A DNA stretch of 64,000 nt, from positions 651,937-715,936 of the forward strand of contig CALUYE010000001.1 of assembly GCA_944324945.1 (NCBI GenBank). The letters run 5' to 3'. The notes beneath the pieces are model-generated. The model saw nothing but the letters and a program-made list of their open reading frames with translations, was not told where the DNA came from and ran no database searches. Numbering within the stretch: the stretch's first letter is position 1; every line of letters starts with the position of its first letter. A program made the translations under genes and the position numbers. Shown here piece by piece: positions 24,711-34,227 of the stretch. The DNA is from Candidatus Gastranaerophilales bacterium (GTDB lineage: Bacteria > Cyanobacteriota > Vampirovibrionia > Gastranaerophilales > Gastranaerophilaceae).

Positions 24711-26780
24711 TTGTTTTTGTTTAAAAATAAGTTTTTAAATTTTAATAAAAGACTGCTGACTCTTTTATTCAGCCTGCTTTTATTTGCAGCAAATACTAAT
24801 GCTGCGGAATTTAATTCTAAAAATATTGAAGAAATCGATTCATTAAGAAACGAATTATTTTGTCTCGGGGATAAAAATTCATCTTATTATAAAAGAACAA
24901 AGCAAAAACTTGATAAATTAATTCAAAAAGACAATCTTGATTATACCCCGCAAAACAGATTTGATGATTGTTTGCGCTTAATTAACAATCAAAAGTTTTA
25001 TTCGGCATCTTATGAACTAAACGAATTGATTCTATCAGGTTATGAAGTTTCAAAATGTTATGAATTACTTGGTGATATATCAAATAAAACTAAAAAATCC
25101 GCTTCAAAAATTGCTTTTTATTATAAAGAAGCCCTAAAGGCGGATAAAAGTAATATTAGCGTAGAATATAAATTATCAAAATTATATTTAAGAGAAAATA
25201 AAAATGTTTTAGGAATTGAACATTTAAGAAATGTTATTAAAAATACGACCGATAGGGATATTTTATGCGAAATACAAGAAATAATTTTAAATCATATAAC
25301 CCCTCAAAACAGATTTGAAGCAAATAATTTATATGAAGCCCTGGGCTGGATTTATTTAAAACTGGATTGTTATAATGATGCGTACCGCGCTTTTGAGCGT
25401 GCACTTGAATTAAACCCTGATGATATATTTTTAAAATATTATTTAGCGGATCTTTATTATTCAAAAAAACAAAACAATGAAGCAATAAATATCTATACGA
25501 TGATAATAGATGAAAACCCTCTGGATAGCCAGATTAGATTATCAAAAGCTAAAATTTCTTCAAATATCGGCGATATTAATTCGGCATATAAAGAGTATCT
25601 TGAAATTTTATCCCTAAACCCTGATTCATCAAGCGCAAAGTATGGAATTTATAAATTGTTTAATAATTTAAGCGCCGATGAAATTTTAAAAAAGATATAT
25701 AAAGATAATAACTATACTCCAAAAAAAGAAGACTATTTGCAATTTGCCCTGCTTTTAAAAAACAAAAACGATTTTGAAGGCGAAGATAAGTTTCTTCAAA
25801 GGGCAAAAGCTTTCGATAAAAAAGAGGAATCAATAAAAGAACAACCAAAAAAAGAGCAAATTGAAAAAGAAGAGATTAAAAAAGAAACAAAAGAAATAAA
25901 AAAAGAAGAACAAAAACCACAAACCCCAAAAAAAGAGGTAAATCAAACACAAAATAAAGAACAAAAACCAAAACCCCCGCAAAAAAAACAAGAAAAAGCT
26001 CCGCAAAAAAAACAAATAAATAAACAACAAAACAACAAACTTACAAAAAAACAGGAAGAAAAGATATTAAAAGAAATCAGAAAACCTCTTAAAATTGATA
26101 AAACTTCAAAAAAATATCTTGAATTTAAAAAAGTCGTAGATAAATATAAAGCAATAGAACCAAAAGATAAATTAACTTATATTGCAATAGCAAATACTTA
26201 TAAATTAATGGGCGAATTATATCTTGCAATTGATAATTACAATAATGCGCTTAAAATTGAACCTACGGATTCAGATATTCAATATAATTTAGGTTTAACT
26301 TATATGGAATTGAATGAGTTTAAAATTGCAAAGGTTCATCTTGAAAAAGCAATAAATTTAAATCCTCAAAATCAAAAAGCAATAAATCTTCTTTCTTTTG
26401 TAAACCAAAAGCTTGTTACAAATATTGTAAATGAAGCTTACTCGAAATTTGAAAAAGAACAGTATATCCCTGCTTTTCAAATACTTGAAAACGGAATTAA
26501 AGAATATCCCAAAAACGCCCAATTGTATTATTATCGAGCGCTTGTATTCGGTAAAATGAACAGAAATGCCGCTCAAATTATCGACTTACAAAAATCAATA
26601 GAACTTGACCCTTCTTATTATATGTCTTATTATCAATTAGGGCTTGCTTATGAAAAAATCAAAGATGAAAGAAGTGCTTTAGTTGCTTATGAAAGATTTT
26701 TATCGATAGAGCCTGATGAAAAAGACTTAATCAAAGAAGTTCAGCAAAAAGTAATGAATTTAAGTAAAAAATATTATTAA
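24711..26780 (+). CDS. Exported TPR protein with Lys/Glu/Gln/Pro-rich linker
   Basis: 689 residues. Start TTG 24711 with GAGGT six bases upstream; signal peptide RLLTLLFSLLLFAANTNA. TPRs cover ~75-360. A low-complexity charged spacer follows (~365-455; repeats such as KKEQIEKEEIKKE, QKPKPPQKKQEK), then a second TPR block (~465-689, DNYNNALKIEPTDSDIQYNL). The spacer is likely disordered and could span peptidoglycan. It lies 13 bases upstream of kdsB, suggesting co-transcription and an envelope role. Confidence 0.8.
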   Translation: MFLFKNKFLNFNKRLLTLLFSLLLFAANTNAAEFNSKNIEEIDSLRNELFCLGDKNSSYYKRTKQKLDKLIQKDNLDYTPQNRFDDCLRLINNQKFYSASYELNELILSGYEVSKCYELLGDISNKTKKSASKIAFYYKEALKADKSNISVEYKLSKLYLRENKNVLGIEHLRNVIKNTTDRDILCEIQEIILNHITPQNRFEANNLYEALGWIYLKLDCYNDAYRAFERALELNPDDIFLKYYLADLYYSKKQNNEAINIYTMIIDENPLDSQIRLSKAKISSNIGDINSAYKEYLEILSLNPDSSSAKYGIYKLFNNLSADEILKKIYKDNNYTPKKEDYLQFALLLKNKNDFEGEDKFLQRAKAFDKKEESIKEQPKKEQIEKEEIKKETKEIKKEEQKPQTPKKEVNQTQNKEQKPKPPQKKQEKAPQKKQINKQQNNKLTKKQEEKILKEIRKPLKIDKTSKKYLEFKKVVDKYKAIEPKDKLTYIAIANTYKLMGELYLAIDNYNNALKIEPTDSDIQYNLGLTYMELNEFKIAKVHLEKAINLNPQNQKAINLLSFVNQKLVTNIVNEAYSKFEKEQYIPAFQILENGIKEYPKNAQLYYYRALVFGKMNRNAAQIIDLQKSIELDPSYYMSYYQLGLAYEKIKDERSALVAYERFLSIEPDEKDLIKEVQQKVMNLSKKYY

Positions 26781-26793
26781 GAAAGAAGAAAGT

Positions 26794-27522
26794 ATGAAAA
26801 AAACAGCCGTTATTATCCCGGCAAGATATAATTCCACAAGACTTCCGGCTAAACCTTTACTTAAGGTTAACAACAAACCAATTATTCAATACGTTTATGA
26901 AGCGGCAAAAAAATCAAAATTGGCATCAAAAGTTATTGTTGCAACGGATGATGAAAGAATTAAAGCTGCAGTTGAAGAATTCAAAGGCATTTGCGAAATG
27001 ACGGATAAAAATCATAAATGCGGTTCTGATAGAATTGCTCAGGTTGCAAAAAGCCATGATGATTTTGACTATATTTTAAATTTACAGGGAGACGAGCCGC
27101 AAATTACTCCCGATGTTATAGATTTAGCGATTGAAACATTAATTAAAGAAGATGATACCGATATTTCAACTCTGGTTCGAGAAATTAAAGACATAAATCA
27201 AATTAACAACCCAAATTGCGTTAAATGTGTTTTTGACAACAATTTCAATGCTCTTTATTTTTCAAGATGTCCTATTCCGTATCAAAGAAATGAAAATCAA
27301 GCGCCATATTATGCGCATATCGGCATATACGGCTATAAAAAAGAATCATTAATTAAAATGACTCAATTACCTCAGGCGGATATTGAAAAACAAGAAAGCC
27401 TTGAACAGTTAAGAGCGCTTAAAAACGGCATGAAAATTAAAGTCGCAATAACAAATCTTAATCCGATAGGAATTGATACAATTGAAGATTATGAAAAATT
27501 TAAGAAATTGATGGAAAATTAA
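26794..27522 (+). CDS. kdsB: CMP-Kdo synthetase (3-deoxy-manno-octulosonate cytidylyltransferase)
   Basis: 242 residues, normal length. N-terminal nucleotide-binding signature IIPARYNSTRLPAKPLLKV, then VATDDERI, KCGSDRIAQV and LNLQGDEPQI, all diagnostic for KdsB. It activates Kdo with CTP for the LPS inner core, so the organism makes or made Kdo-type lipopolysaccharide. It follows the TPR gene by 13 bases; its stop overlaps the convergent LptD-like gene by 4 bases. Confidence 0.95.
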   Translation: MKKTAVIIPARYNSTRLPAKPLLKVNNKPIIQYVYEAAKKSKLASKVIVATDDERIKAAVEEFKGICEMTDKNHKCGSDRIAQVAKSHDDFDYILNLQGDEPQITPDVIDLAIETLIKEDDTDISTLVREIKDINQINNPNCVKCVFDNNFNALYFSRCPIPYQRNENQAPYYAHIGIYGYKKESLIKMTQLPQADIEKQESLEQLRALKNGMKIKVAITNLNPIGIDTIEDYEKFKKLMEN

Positions 27523-29549
27523 ATATTTTCTTCTTCATCAAATTTTTCGGGACGTTTGATTCTTATTGGTTTTGCGTTTTTATAGAAATCTCTTTTTTCA
27601 TCCCCGCCATCCATGTTTTTGGTTGTTAATTTTTCAAAGTTTATTCTTGAAGAATCCGTTCCTAAAATAAACATCATATCAAAGTGTGCAATATCACGAA
27701 CAAAGTCATAAGATAAAACAAATTTTAAATCCTGCGGCCCGAATATCGCGTAAAATCTTGATTCTGTTAAAAGATCTTCTTCGTAGTTATCTTTTAGAGG
27801 AGATACCGTTGCTCTGAATCCAAGCGCAAATTTATCGGTTAAGTGAATTTTTTCATTCAGCATAATCGATGACTTACCGTATCTGTATTTATCAAATACA
27901 AAGGGGCTGTCTCCGTGCGTACCTGCAATTAAATAACCAAGACTTGATTCCCAGAATTTCAATCTTGTTGTAACAATAGGGCCTATTCTTGCAAGTCCGA
28001 ATGTTTCCCCTGAACCATAAACCGTTGCAGCACCCTGTGCCATAGCACCAAACGAAAACGCCATATCCTGTTCTTCGTTTTCATATTTAAAGAAAGTTTT
28101 TCTTAATTCCGCCATGTATCTGAATCTTGTTGTTGCGTATGCTTCTTCTTGATCATGTTTTCTGTAATCGGAAAATAAACCCGCATAGAAGCCATGGTTA
28201 AATCTAACGCCAAGGTCTCTGTTGAAATATGTTTTTTGATAATCTAATTGAGCAGCATAGCCTGAACGTCTGCTTCCCATAAAACCTTCCGTTATATATG
28301 CGTTTCTGCCGTATCTTAGGGTTAAACCGTCTGAGAGTCTGTATTTACCTCTGACTACAAGGTTTGTTGTGGATGTTGCATAGCCTGCTTCCAATAATGA
28401 ATTAGGACTTCTGTATCTTCCGATAAGACCAACGCCTATATTGCTATCACCATAAGTTAAGGCGGGAAGAAGTTTTAGGGTATGACCTTTGGGCATACGA
28501 AATGCAAAACCATAGCCTATATAAGTACCGAAGTTTCTTAAGTTACCTGCTTCGGGAGTATTGGTTTCAACCGTTTGTCTTTGTTTATCCGAAATTATTT
28601 CAATATCGGAATTATTTATAATTTTATGTCTGTTGTAGTATACATTAGAGCCTTTTAAGAGTATTGTATTATGGTCTTTATAACTTGTTAAGACAATTTC
28701 TTTAGCGTCAATTTTATATGTTTGTTTTCTTGCTTCAATATCCGTATGGCGCGTCATGCTTCTGTTTTTAATATAATCAACCGCAACATTTTCATATCTT
28801 TGAAAGCCTGACGACTCTAAAATAATTTCTTTTTGCTGATTGCTTTTTATTGTACCGTTTATCATCTGCAAATCATTTGCAATTAAATAACTTTCCTGTG
28901 CATTTATTATAAATGAATACGCATTAACAGTCGGGTTATCCATTAAAATATTTTGTTCGTTTAAATCGACAAGAAGGTATTCGCCTGTCATTTCAACGCC
29001 GTTTTTAATAACTTTAACGTTATTATAGAGTTTTATTGTCTGGCTTGCTCTGTCTAATACGGCTTCATCCGCTTTTAATTTTAAATCCTGAGCTTTTGCT
29101 ATAATTTCAACATTTCCGCTTGCGTAGACATTTCCTTCGTCGTCGTTATAGTTAATTTTATCCGCATTTATTTGAAATTTGTTTTTGTTATTAACTTCTT
29201 CGTCATCTTCTTGGATGGAGGGATGCCTATAAACTGTTTCTGTTTCCGAGTTTACTTCTTCTTCAAATTCTTCTTGTGCTATTTCGCCTTTTTCTTTATT
29301 TTTGCGGTTAAAAAAGTTCCTTGTTTTTTTTTCAATAAGTGTACCTAAATTATCATCAGGCGAAAAATTGGGTAATTCAGGGTCGTTAAATGTTTCAATT
29401 TCAGGTTGAGCTTCTTTTTTTACAATATTTTCATTTCCTACTGTTTGTGCTTTTATTACTTCATATTGCGCAAAAGAAGGACTTTGGCTTATCAGAAATA
29501 AAACCTGAAAAATTAATATAATACCAAATCTTTTTTTGTTTTTAAACAA
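27519..29549 (-). CDS. lptD: LptD/OstA-like LPS assembly outer-membrane protein
   Basis: 676 residues. Signal peptide (FGIILIFQVLFLISQSPSFA), acidic spacer, then an OstA/LptA beta-jellyroll (~120-230: INADKINYNDDEGNVYASGN, KADEAVLDRASQTI) that carries LPS across the periplasm. A C-terminal ~300-residue region follows with alternating strands and many Tyr/Arg (RYGRNAYITEGFMGSRRSGY), consistent with an outer-membrane barrel. It is shorter than proteobacterial LptD and lacks its obvious disulfide cysteines. The role is supported by convergent overlap with kdsB and by co-directional M23 peptidase upstream. The exact paralog (LptD versus OstA-like only) is uncertain. Confidence 0.7.
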   Translation of the reverse strand: MFKNKKRFGIILIFQVLFLISQSPSFAQYEVIKAQTVGNENIVKKEAQPEIETFNDPELPNFSPDDNLGTLIEKKTRNFFNRKNKEKGEIAQEEFEEEVNSETETVYRHPSIQEDDEEVNNKNKFQINADKINYNDDEGNVYASGNVEIIAKAQDLKLKADEAVLDRASQTIKLYNNVKVIKNGVEMTGEYLLVDLNEQNILMDNPTVNAYSFIINAQESYLIANDLQMINGTIKSNQQKEIILESSGFQRYENVAVDYIKNRSMTRHTDIEARKQTYKIDAKEIVLTSYKDHNTILLKGSNVYYNRHKIINNSDIEIISDKQRQTVETNTPEAGNLRNFGTYIGYGFAFRMPKGHTLKLLPALTYGDSNIGVGLIGRYRSPNSLLEAGYATSTTNLVVRGKYRLSDGLTLRYGRNAYITEGFMGSRRSGYAAQLDYQKTYFNRDLGVRFNHGFYAGLFSDYRKHDQEEAYATTRFRYMAELRKTFFKYENEEQDMAFSFGAMAQGAATVYGSGETFGLARIGPIVTTRLKFWESSLGYLIAGTHGDSPFVFDKYRYGKSSIMLNEKIHLTDKFALGFRATVSPLKDNYEEDLLTESRFYAIFGPQDLKFVLSYDFVRDIAHFDMMFILGTDSSRINFEKLTTKNMDGGDEKRDFYKNAKPIRIKRPEKFDEEENI

Positions 29550-29613
29550 TTACCCGCCCTTGTGTATATGGTTTGATATTTTTAATTTACATCAAAAATA
29601 TGCCCGATACAAC

Positions 29614-30780
29614 TTATTTAATAAATTTTAGAGGATTTACGGGATTACCTTTTTGACGTACTTCAAAGTGCAGATGAGGGCCTGTTGAATATCCCGTTGT
29701 ACCTACTTTACCCACTATTGTTCCTTTTGCAACATGTGCTCCTTTAGAAACTTTTGTAACCGACATGTGTGCATACAATGTGGTTGTCGGGATTCCGTTA
29801 ATTTTACCATGGTCTATAATAACAACCTTGCCGTATCCGCTATACCATCCGACAAATATTACTCTGCCCGAGTTAGCTGCTTTGATTGATGTACCGTACG
29901 GAGCACCTATATCAACACCCGAGTGGAAGATTTTTCTTTTGAATATAGGATGCATTCTTGTACCGAAGGGTGAAGTTATTCTTCCTGGTACAGGTCTTAT
30001 GAAACCGCCTGTTGTAACAACCGTGCCTGAAATTTTTTCTTCTTTTTTAATCGTATCGTTAATCATATGAGAAATTGCTCTTGATTGACGGGCTAATTCT
30101 CTTTCTGATTTTTCCCAGGTAGCCCTGTCTGTTTTTAGTTTTTCAATAAGTTTTTCATTTTTTGATATTGCATCTTGAATCGTAACCTGCTGTCTATTTA
30201 TGTTAGAGATTGCAACTTCAAGATTTTTCTTTTGCATTTCAATTCTGTTTTTAAGAGCAATGATGTCTTTTGCACATTTTTTGCTTTCATGGAGCTTTTG
30301 TTTATCGTAAGAAATTATTATATTTTCAAAATATAATCTATCTAAAAAGTCATTTATATCATCCGATGAAAACAGAAAATCAATGTATTTATTTCTTTTG
30401 TGTTTGAAAATCTGAACAAGTCTGTTTGAAGTGTATGCTTGATGGCGTTTGTATTCTACAAGAAGTATGTCTAGTTTTTTTTCAAGTGCTTTTACTTCCG
30501 ATTGAGTATTTTGGTATTCTTTTTGGTTTTTTTGAAGAGAATGCTGCGCGTATTCAAGTTTTTGCTGGTTTTTGTAGAGCTTATTTGTTTCAAGTTTTTC
30601 AAGAAGCTTCAGTTTATGTATTTCTTTTTTGGCATGGGTTCTTTTTGCTTCAATTTGTTTCCTTTGGTCTTTTAATTTGGGGTTATTTTGAGCAGTTGCG
30701 CAACAATAGTTGGTATTAAAAAGTACCAAAAACAGAGTCAAAAAGACTGTTATATAATTTTTTAAAAATTTACAACCCAT
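29614..30780 (-). CDS. M23-family murein endopeptidase with coiled coil (EnvC-like)
   Basis: 388 residues. Signal peptide (LTLFLVLFNTNYCCA) then a ~200-residue coiled coil (LKDQRKQIEAKRTHAKKEIH). The C-terminal LytM/M23 domain has metal ligands in HSGVDIG (His-x3-Asp) and GPHLHFEVR (HxH), plus HMSVTKVSKG. The zinc ligands look complete, so it may be an active DD-endopeptidase; EnvC-type homologs instead activate amidases in division. Preceded by a 36-codon membrane peptide gene whose stop is three bases from this ATG. Confidence 0.85.
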   Translation of the reverse strand: MGCKFLKNYITVFLTLFLVLFNTNYCCATAQNNPKLKDQRKQIEAKRTHAKKEIHKLKLLEKLETNKLYKNQQKLEYAQHSLQKNQKEYQNTQSEVKALEKKLDILLVEYKRHQAYTSNRLVQIFKHKRNKYIDFLFSSDDINDFLDRLYFENIIISYDKQKLHESKKCAKDIIALKNRIEMQKKNLEVAISNINRQQVTIQDAISKNEKLIEKLKTDRATWEKSERELARQSRAISHMINDTIKKEEKISGTVVTTGGFIRPVPGRITSPFGTRMHPIFKRKIFHSGVDIGAPYGTSIKAANSGRVIFVGWYSGYGKVVIIDHGKINGIPTTTLYAHMSVTKVSKGAHVAKGTIVGKVGTTGYSTGPHLHFEVRQKGNPVNPLKFIK

Positions 30781-30783
30781 TTA

Positions 30784-30894
30784 TTAATTACCGGACAACA
30801 ATCCTATAAGCGCTGTTATACCAACCATCCAGGCTATTAAAAAAACTGCAAGAAATATTCCTATTATTCTTTTATTTTTTCTGAAAAATTCCAT
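30784..30894 (-). CDS. 36-residue single-pass membrane peptide
   Basis: ATG 30894, well-placed ribosome binding site (AAGGA, about 8 bases). The product starts MEFFRKNKR, has one strongly hydrophobic helix (IIGIFLAVFLIAWMVGITAL) and ends GLLSGN. Two stops (TAA TAA) separate it from the M23 ATG three bases later, so the two are surely co-transcribed. The basic N-terminus predicts an Nin/Cout orientation. Function unknown; by position a regulator or anchor of the endopeptidase. Confidence 0.65.
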   Translation of the reverse strand: MEFFRKNKRIIGIFLAVFLIAWMVGITALIGLLSGN

Positions 30895-30976
30895 TTTGCA
30901 TTCCTTTTTGCATTTTTTGTGAGTTCTTTATAACATTGTAGCAAAAACTTTTAGCTATTTGCAAATGTGTTACAAA

Positions 30977-32803
30977 TTATCTTTTGCAACCTTTATCAAG
31001 TGAATCGATTTTACCGTCAAAATCATTATCAATACCATCAAGACAAGAACCCGGCGAATCAAAGCCTTCGGCTTTCGGATAATATATAAGATATTTATCA
31101 TCTATCGAGTTAAAAATGTATAAATAAAAGTCCCTATATGTTTTTGCAAGTTCTTGATTTTCGATTATTAAAATATTTTCATCATTTTTATAAAACCCGC
31201 TTTTTGAAAAATTAGCACTTCCTAAAATTAAAACTTTATTATCAATAAGTATTGTTTTTTCGTGGTTTTTTCCTGCAAAATTTTCAATTTTTACCAAGAT
31301 GCCAGTACTTCTTAAAGTTTCAATTCTGTCTTTAAAATTGCTTGCACAAAGTGCATCAACAAGAACCAAGACCTTTATATTTTTCTTTTGCATATTGATT
31401 AATTCGTTTATAAAATTTTCATCGGTAAGGTAAAATATTGAAATAAATATTTCTTTTTTGGCATTTTTAACAATCGGAGCTATATATTTATCATAGCCTT
31501 TTTCCTGAGGCAAAAAGACCGCTTTAATGTTTGTATTATTTTTTATAATTTTTTCATTTTCATATTTTTCTTTTTTGTTTGAAAATTTATTATTATGCAT
31601 TTGTTCAAATTCTTTTTCATATTGGCTTGAAAGTTCTCTGGAATCAACTATAACGGCACTGTTTAAATTATAGCCGCCTGTTCCTGTTTGAGAAAAATTA
31701 ATCGAGCCTGTAAATACTTTTGAATTATCAAAAATTATAAATTTATTATGCATAAGGCTTTGTGTTTTATCTGTTATAGAATTGAACTCTTCAATAAATT
31801 TTTTATTATCGGGATAAATCTCATCGCTGTTTTTACTTAAATCAACAACGCTTCTAATTATAACCCCTCTTTGTTTTGCCTTTTTCAGGGCATTAAATAT
31901 CTCATCTTGAGAATCAAAACCATATAGCGCTATATCTATGGATTTTTTTGAATTGTTAATTTCTTCAACCAATCTTTTGCATATAAACGTATTGCACCCT
32001 GTTTGCGGCTTATTAAATACATAAGGATTAACTATAAATAATTCAATATCGTCTATTTTTTTATACAATGAGGTTTTATATATTTTAGTATTTTTTGGAA
32101 TATTATATTTTTTTAAAATTTTAACATTATATTTTTGCTTGTTTTGAAGGCAAATTTTACAAGGGGTGTAGTTTTTTAGTTCTTGTTTTAATATTAATTT
32201 TGCATTTTGAATTTCATTAAAATATTTGCAATTAAGCGAATGCGCTTTATTGTTTTTTAAATTCACAACAAGAAAGTCTTCTTTTTTATACCTTTTTGAA
32301 TTTTCTTTTATTGCTTTTATATTTTGATATTTAATATAATTAAAGCAGTTATCTTTTGCTGTAGCACAGCCGTTTTCAAGAAGAATTCGAGAAACGCTTT
32401 TGTTATTTAAAAACAGCTCAACCTCGCGATAGCCTTTATTTTTATCAAACACAGGGATTTTACCCAATATTTCAACATTTTTATTTAAAAAGTTATCGTT
32501 TGCAAATTTTCTTGAAACATAGCCTGTAATTAAATAATCCCCTATATCAAGATTCAAACTTTTTGCTTGGGTTTCGTTTGTTTTATTTTTAACGGGCTTT
32601 AGCGAAATTATGTTTTTCAATTTAAAATGCTCGTCATAATCAATTTTATTGTTATTATTTATATCAATATAAAATTCATCCGCTTCAATTACTTTTAAAA
32701 TTTTATACTGAGCGGGTTTTGGTTTTTTGTTGTAAAAATAAACAAAAATAAGGCAAAATATGAATAAAATAAGTATTAAAGACAGTTTTTGTTTGGTATT
32801 CAT
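30977..32803 (-). CDS. Membrane-anchored SNase-like/double PLD nuclease with EF-hand-like motifs
   Basis: About 608 residues; ATG 32803 gives a clean N-terminal membrane anchor (KLSLILILFIFCLIFVYFY). Next comes an SNase/OB-like region (~36-180) with an EF-hand-like loop (DINNNNKIDYDE), then a Cys/His cluster (HSLNCKYF...CKICL) of the Ada-zinc type. Two phospholipase-D half-sites follow, MHNKFIIFD with GSINFSQTG and NHEKTILID with GSANFSKSG. The C-terminus ends DGIDNDFDGKIDSLDKGC, a second calcium-type motif. Both PLD half-sites keep His and Lys, so nuclease or phosphodiesterase activity is likely, on the outer face of the inner membrane or in the periplasm. Confidence 0.7.
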   Translation of the reverse strand: MNTKQKLSLILILFIFCLIFVYFYNKKPKPAQYKILKVIEADEFYIDINNNNKIDYDEHFKLKNIISLKPVKNKTNETQAKSLNLDIGDYLITGYVSRKFANDNFLNKNVEILGKIPVFDKNKGYREVELFLNNKSVSRILLENGCATAKDNCFNYIKYQNIKAIKENSKRYKKEDFLVVNLKNNKAHSLNCKYFNEIQNAKLILKQELKNYTPCKICLQNKQKYNVKILKKYNIPKNTKIYKTSLYKKIDDIELFIVNPYVFNKPQTGCNTFICKRLVEEINNSKKSIDIALYGFDSQDEIFNALKKAKQRGVIIRSVVDLSKNSDEIYPDNKKFIEEFNSITDKTQSLMHNKFIIFDNSKVFTGSINFSQTGTGGYNLNSAVIVDSRELSSQYEKEFEQMHNNKFSNKKEKYENEKIIKNNTNIKAVFLPQEKGYDKYIAPIVKNAKKEIFISIFYLTDENFINELINMQKKNIKVLVLVDALCASNFKDRIETLRSTGILVKIENFAGKNHEKTILIDNKVLILGSANFSKSGFYKNDENILIIENQELAKTYRDFYLYIFNSIDDKYLIYYPKAEGFDSPGSCLDGIDNDFDGKIDSLDKGCKR

Positions 32804-32932
32804 ATTTATTATTATCAACCATTAAAAAAAATGATTAAATTTGTTAACAAAACTTTACCTTAAGTACTTGTTTATTAATTATGTTTAATATAATATGATT
32901 AATGCTAGAATAACTATAAAAAGGACAAAAAA

Positions 32933-33286
32933 ATGAATCCCATCATTGATGAATTAGAAAAAGAATATACACAGCGTGAAATGCCTGAAATTAATCCCGG
33001 TGATACCGTAAAAGTTTTTGTTCGCATTATCGAAGGAAACAAAGAAAGAACACAGGCTTTTGAAGGTACCGTAATTAAAAAACGTGGAAGTTCAATCAAT
33101 AAAACAATCACTGTTAGAAAAGTTTTCCAAGGTGTCGGGGTTGAACGTGTGTTTGCAATTTACTCACCAAGAATCGAAAAAATTCAAGTTTTAAGAAAAG
33201 GTGATGTAAGACGTGCAAAACTGTATTATCTAAGAGAACGTTCAGGTAAAGCTACACGTATCAGAGAAAAAATGGAAAAAAGATAA
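32933..33286 (+). CDS. rplS: 50S ribosomal protein L19
   Basis: 117 residues, normal length, with the L19 core: [47 protein letters not shown] and the basic end [16 protein letters not shown]19 sits at the 30S-50S interface. Good ribosome binding site (AAAAGGA). A strong terminator follows, but rbgA and rnhB lie just downstream in the order common to many bacteria. Confidence 0.97.
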   Translation: MNPIIDELEKEYTQREMPEINPGDTVKVFVRIIEGNKERTQAFEGTVIKKRGSSINKTITVRKVFQGVGVERVFAIYSPRIEKIQVLRKGDVRRAKLYYLRERSGKATRIREKMEKR

Positions 33287-33304
33287 TTTTTCCCTATCAA
33301 GTTT

Positions 33305-33351
33305 AAAGTGCCTTGGATTTTTTAAAAATTAAAATTCAAGGCACTTTTATA
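33305..33351 (+). terminator. Intrinsic terminator after rplS
   Basis: Perfect 11-bp stem AAAGTGCCTTG (33305-33315) / CAAGGCACTTT (33337-33347) with A/T-rich loop that can pair further, followed by TTTTATAT. It lies 19 bases after the rplS stop. Confidence 0.85.
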
Positions 33352-33366
33352 TAAATAAGGATAAAT

Positions 33367-34227
33367 ATGGCAAAACACATACACTGGTATCCGGGGCACA
33401 TTGCAAAAGCTCAAAGGCAATTGAAAGAAAAATTAAATCTTGTTGATGTGATAATTGAAGTTATTGATGCAAGAATCCCGTATTCAAGTAAATATAAAAA
33501 AATCAACGATTTATGTATGAATAAACCGCGTCTTATGTTGATGAATAAGTCTGATGTTTCAGATGACAATTATAATAAAATATGGGCTTCTTATTATAAA
33601 AAAGAAACAGGGTGTGATGTAATTGTTACAAATTTATCAAATAAAAGCGACATTAAATTAATAATTGATAAATTAATTGCTCTTTCAAAAGATGTAATGC
33701 AAAAAAGAATACAAAAAGGCTTACTTCCTCGTCCCGTGCGCACCATGGTTATTGGTATGCCAAATGTCGGCAAAAGTTCAACCATAAACAGGCTTGTTAA
33801 TAAATCAAAAGCAAAAACAGGCGCTAAAGCAGGAGTTACAAAAGAACAACAATGGGTTAGAATAAACGATAAAGTAGAACTTCTAGATACTCCGGGGATA
33901 ATCCCTACTGTTCAGGATGATCAATTTCAAGCGCTAAAGCTTGCCATGGTTAATTCAATCGGCGAAAATGCGTATGATAGCGAGTATGTAGCACAAAAAC
34001 TGGTTTATTTGCTTTGTGAAAAATACAACAATGAAATAAGAAATTATTACGGGTTTGAAGATAGCGAAAATATGGATTTAGAAACAATTGCTTATAAGAA
34101 AAATTGGATTATAAAAGGTAATTTGCCTGATATTAAAAGAACGGCCCAGTATGTTTTATCTGCCTTTAGAAGCGGTAAAATCGGTAAATTTACTCTGGAG
34201 ACACCTGATGATTGCGCCATTATTTGA
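33367..34227 (+). CDS. rbgA: Ribosome biogenesis GTPase RbgA/YlqF
   Basis: 286 residues. Circularly permuted GTPase order: G4 NKSD early, then the P-loop GMPNVGKSSTINRL, then LDTPGII (G3). N-terminal HIHWYPGHIAKAQRQLKEKL is the RbgA/YlqF signature. RbgA promotes late 50S assembly and is often encoded beside rplS, as here. Its 3' end overlaps rnhB by 20 bases. Confidence 0.95.
   Translation: MAKHIHWYPGHIAKAQRQLKEKLNLVDVIIEVIDARIPYSSKYKKINDLCMNKPRLMLMNKSDVSDDNYNKIWASYYKKETGCDVIVTNLSNKSDIKLIIDKLIALSKDVMQKRIQKGLLPRPVRTMVIGMPNVGKSSTINRLVNKSKAKTGAKAGVTKEQQWVRINDKVELLDTPGIIPTVQDDQFQALKLAMVNSIGENAYDSEYVAQKLVYLLCEKYNNEIRNYYGFEDSENMDLETIAYKKNWIIKGNLPDIKRTAQYVLSAFRSGKIGKFTLETPDDCAII

Noticed and set aside
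25830..26030. Minus-strand frame rich in Phe/Leu opposite the Lys/Glu spacer of the TPR gene
   Set aside because: Shadow of the A-rich low-complexity coding strand; it mimics a membrane protein only by complementarity.
24100..26700. Tandem near-identical repeats in the TPR genes as a CRISPR-like or DNA-level repeat
   Set aside because: The periodicity is protein-level (34-residue TPR); DNA units are diverged and lack spacers.
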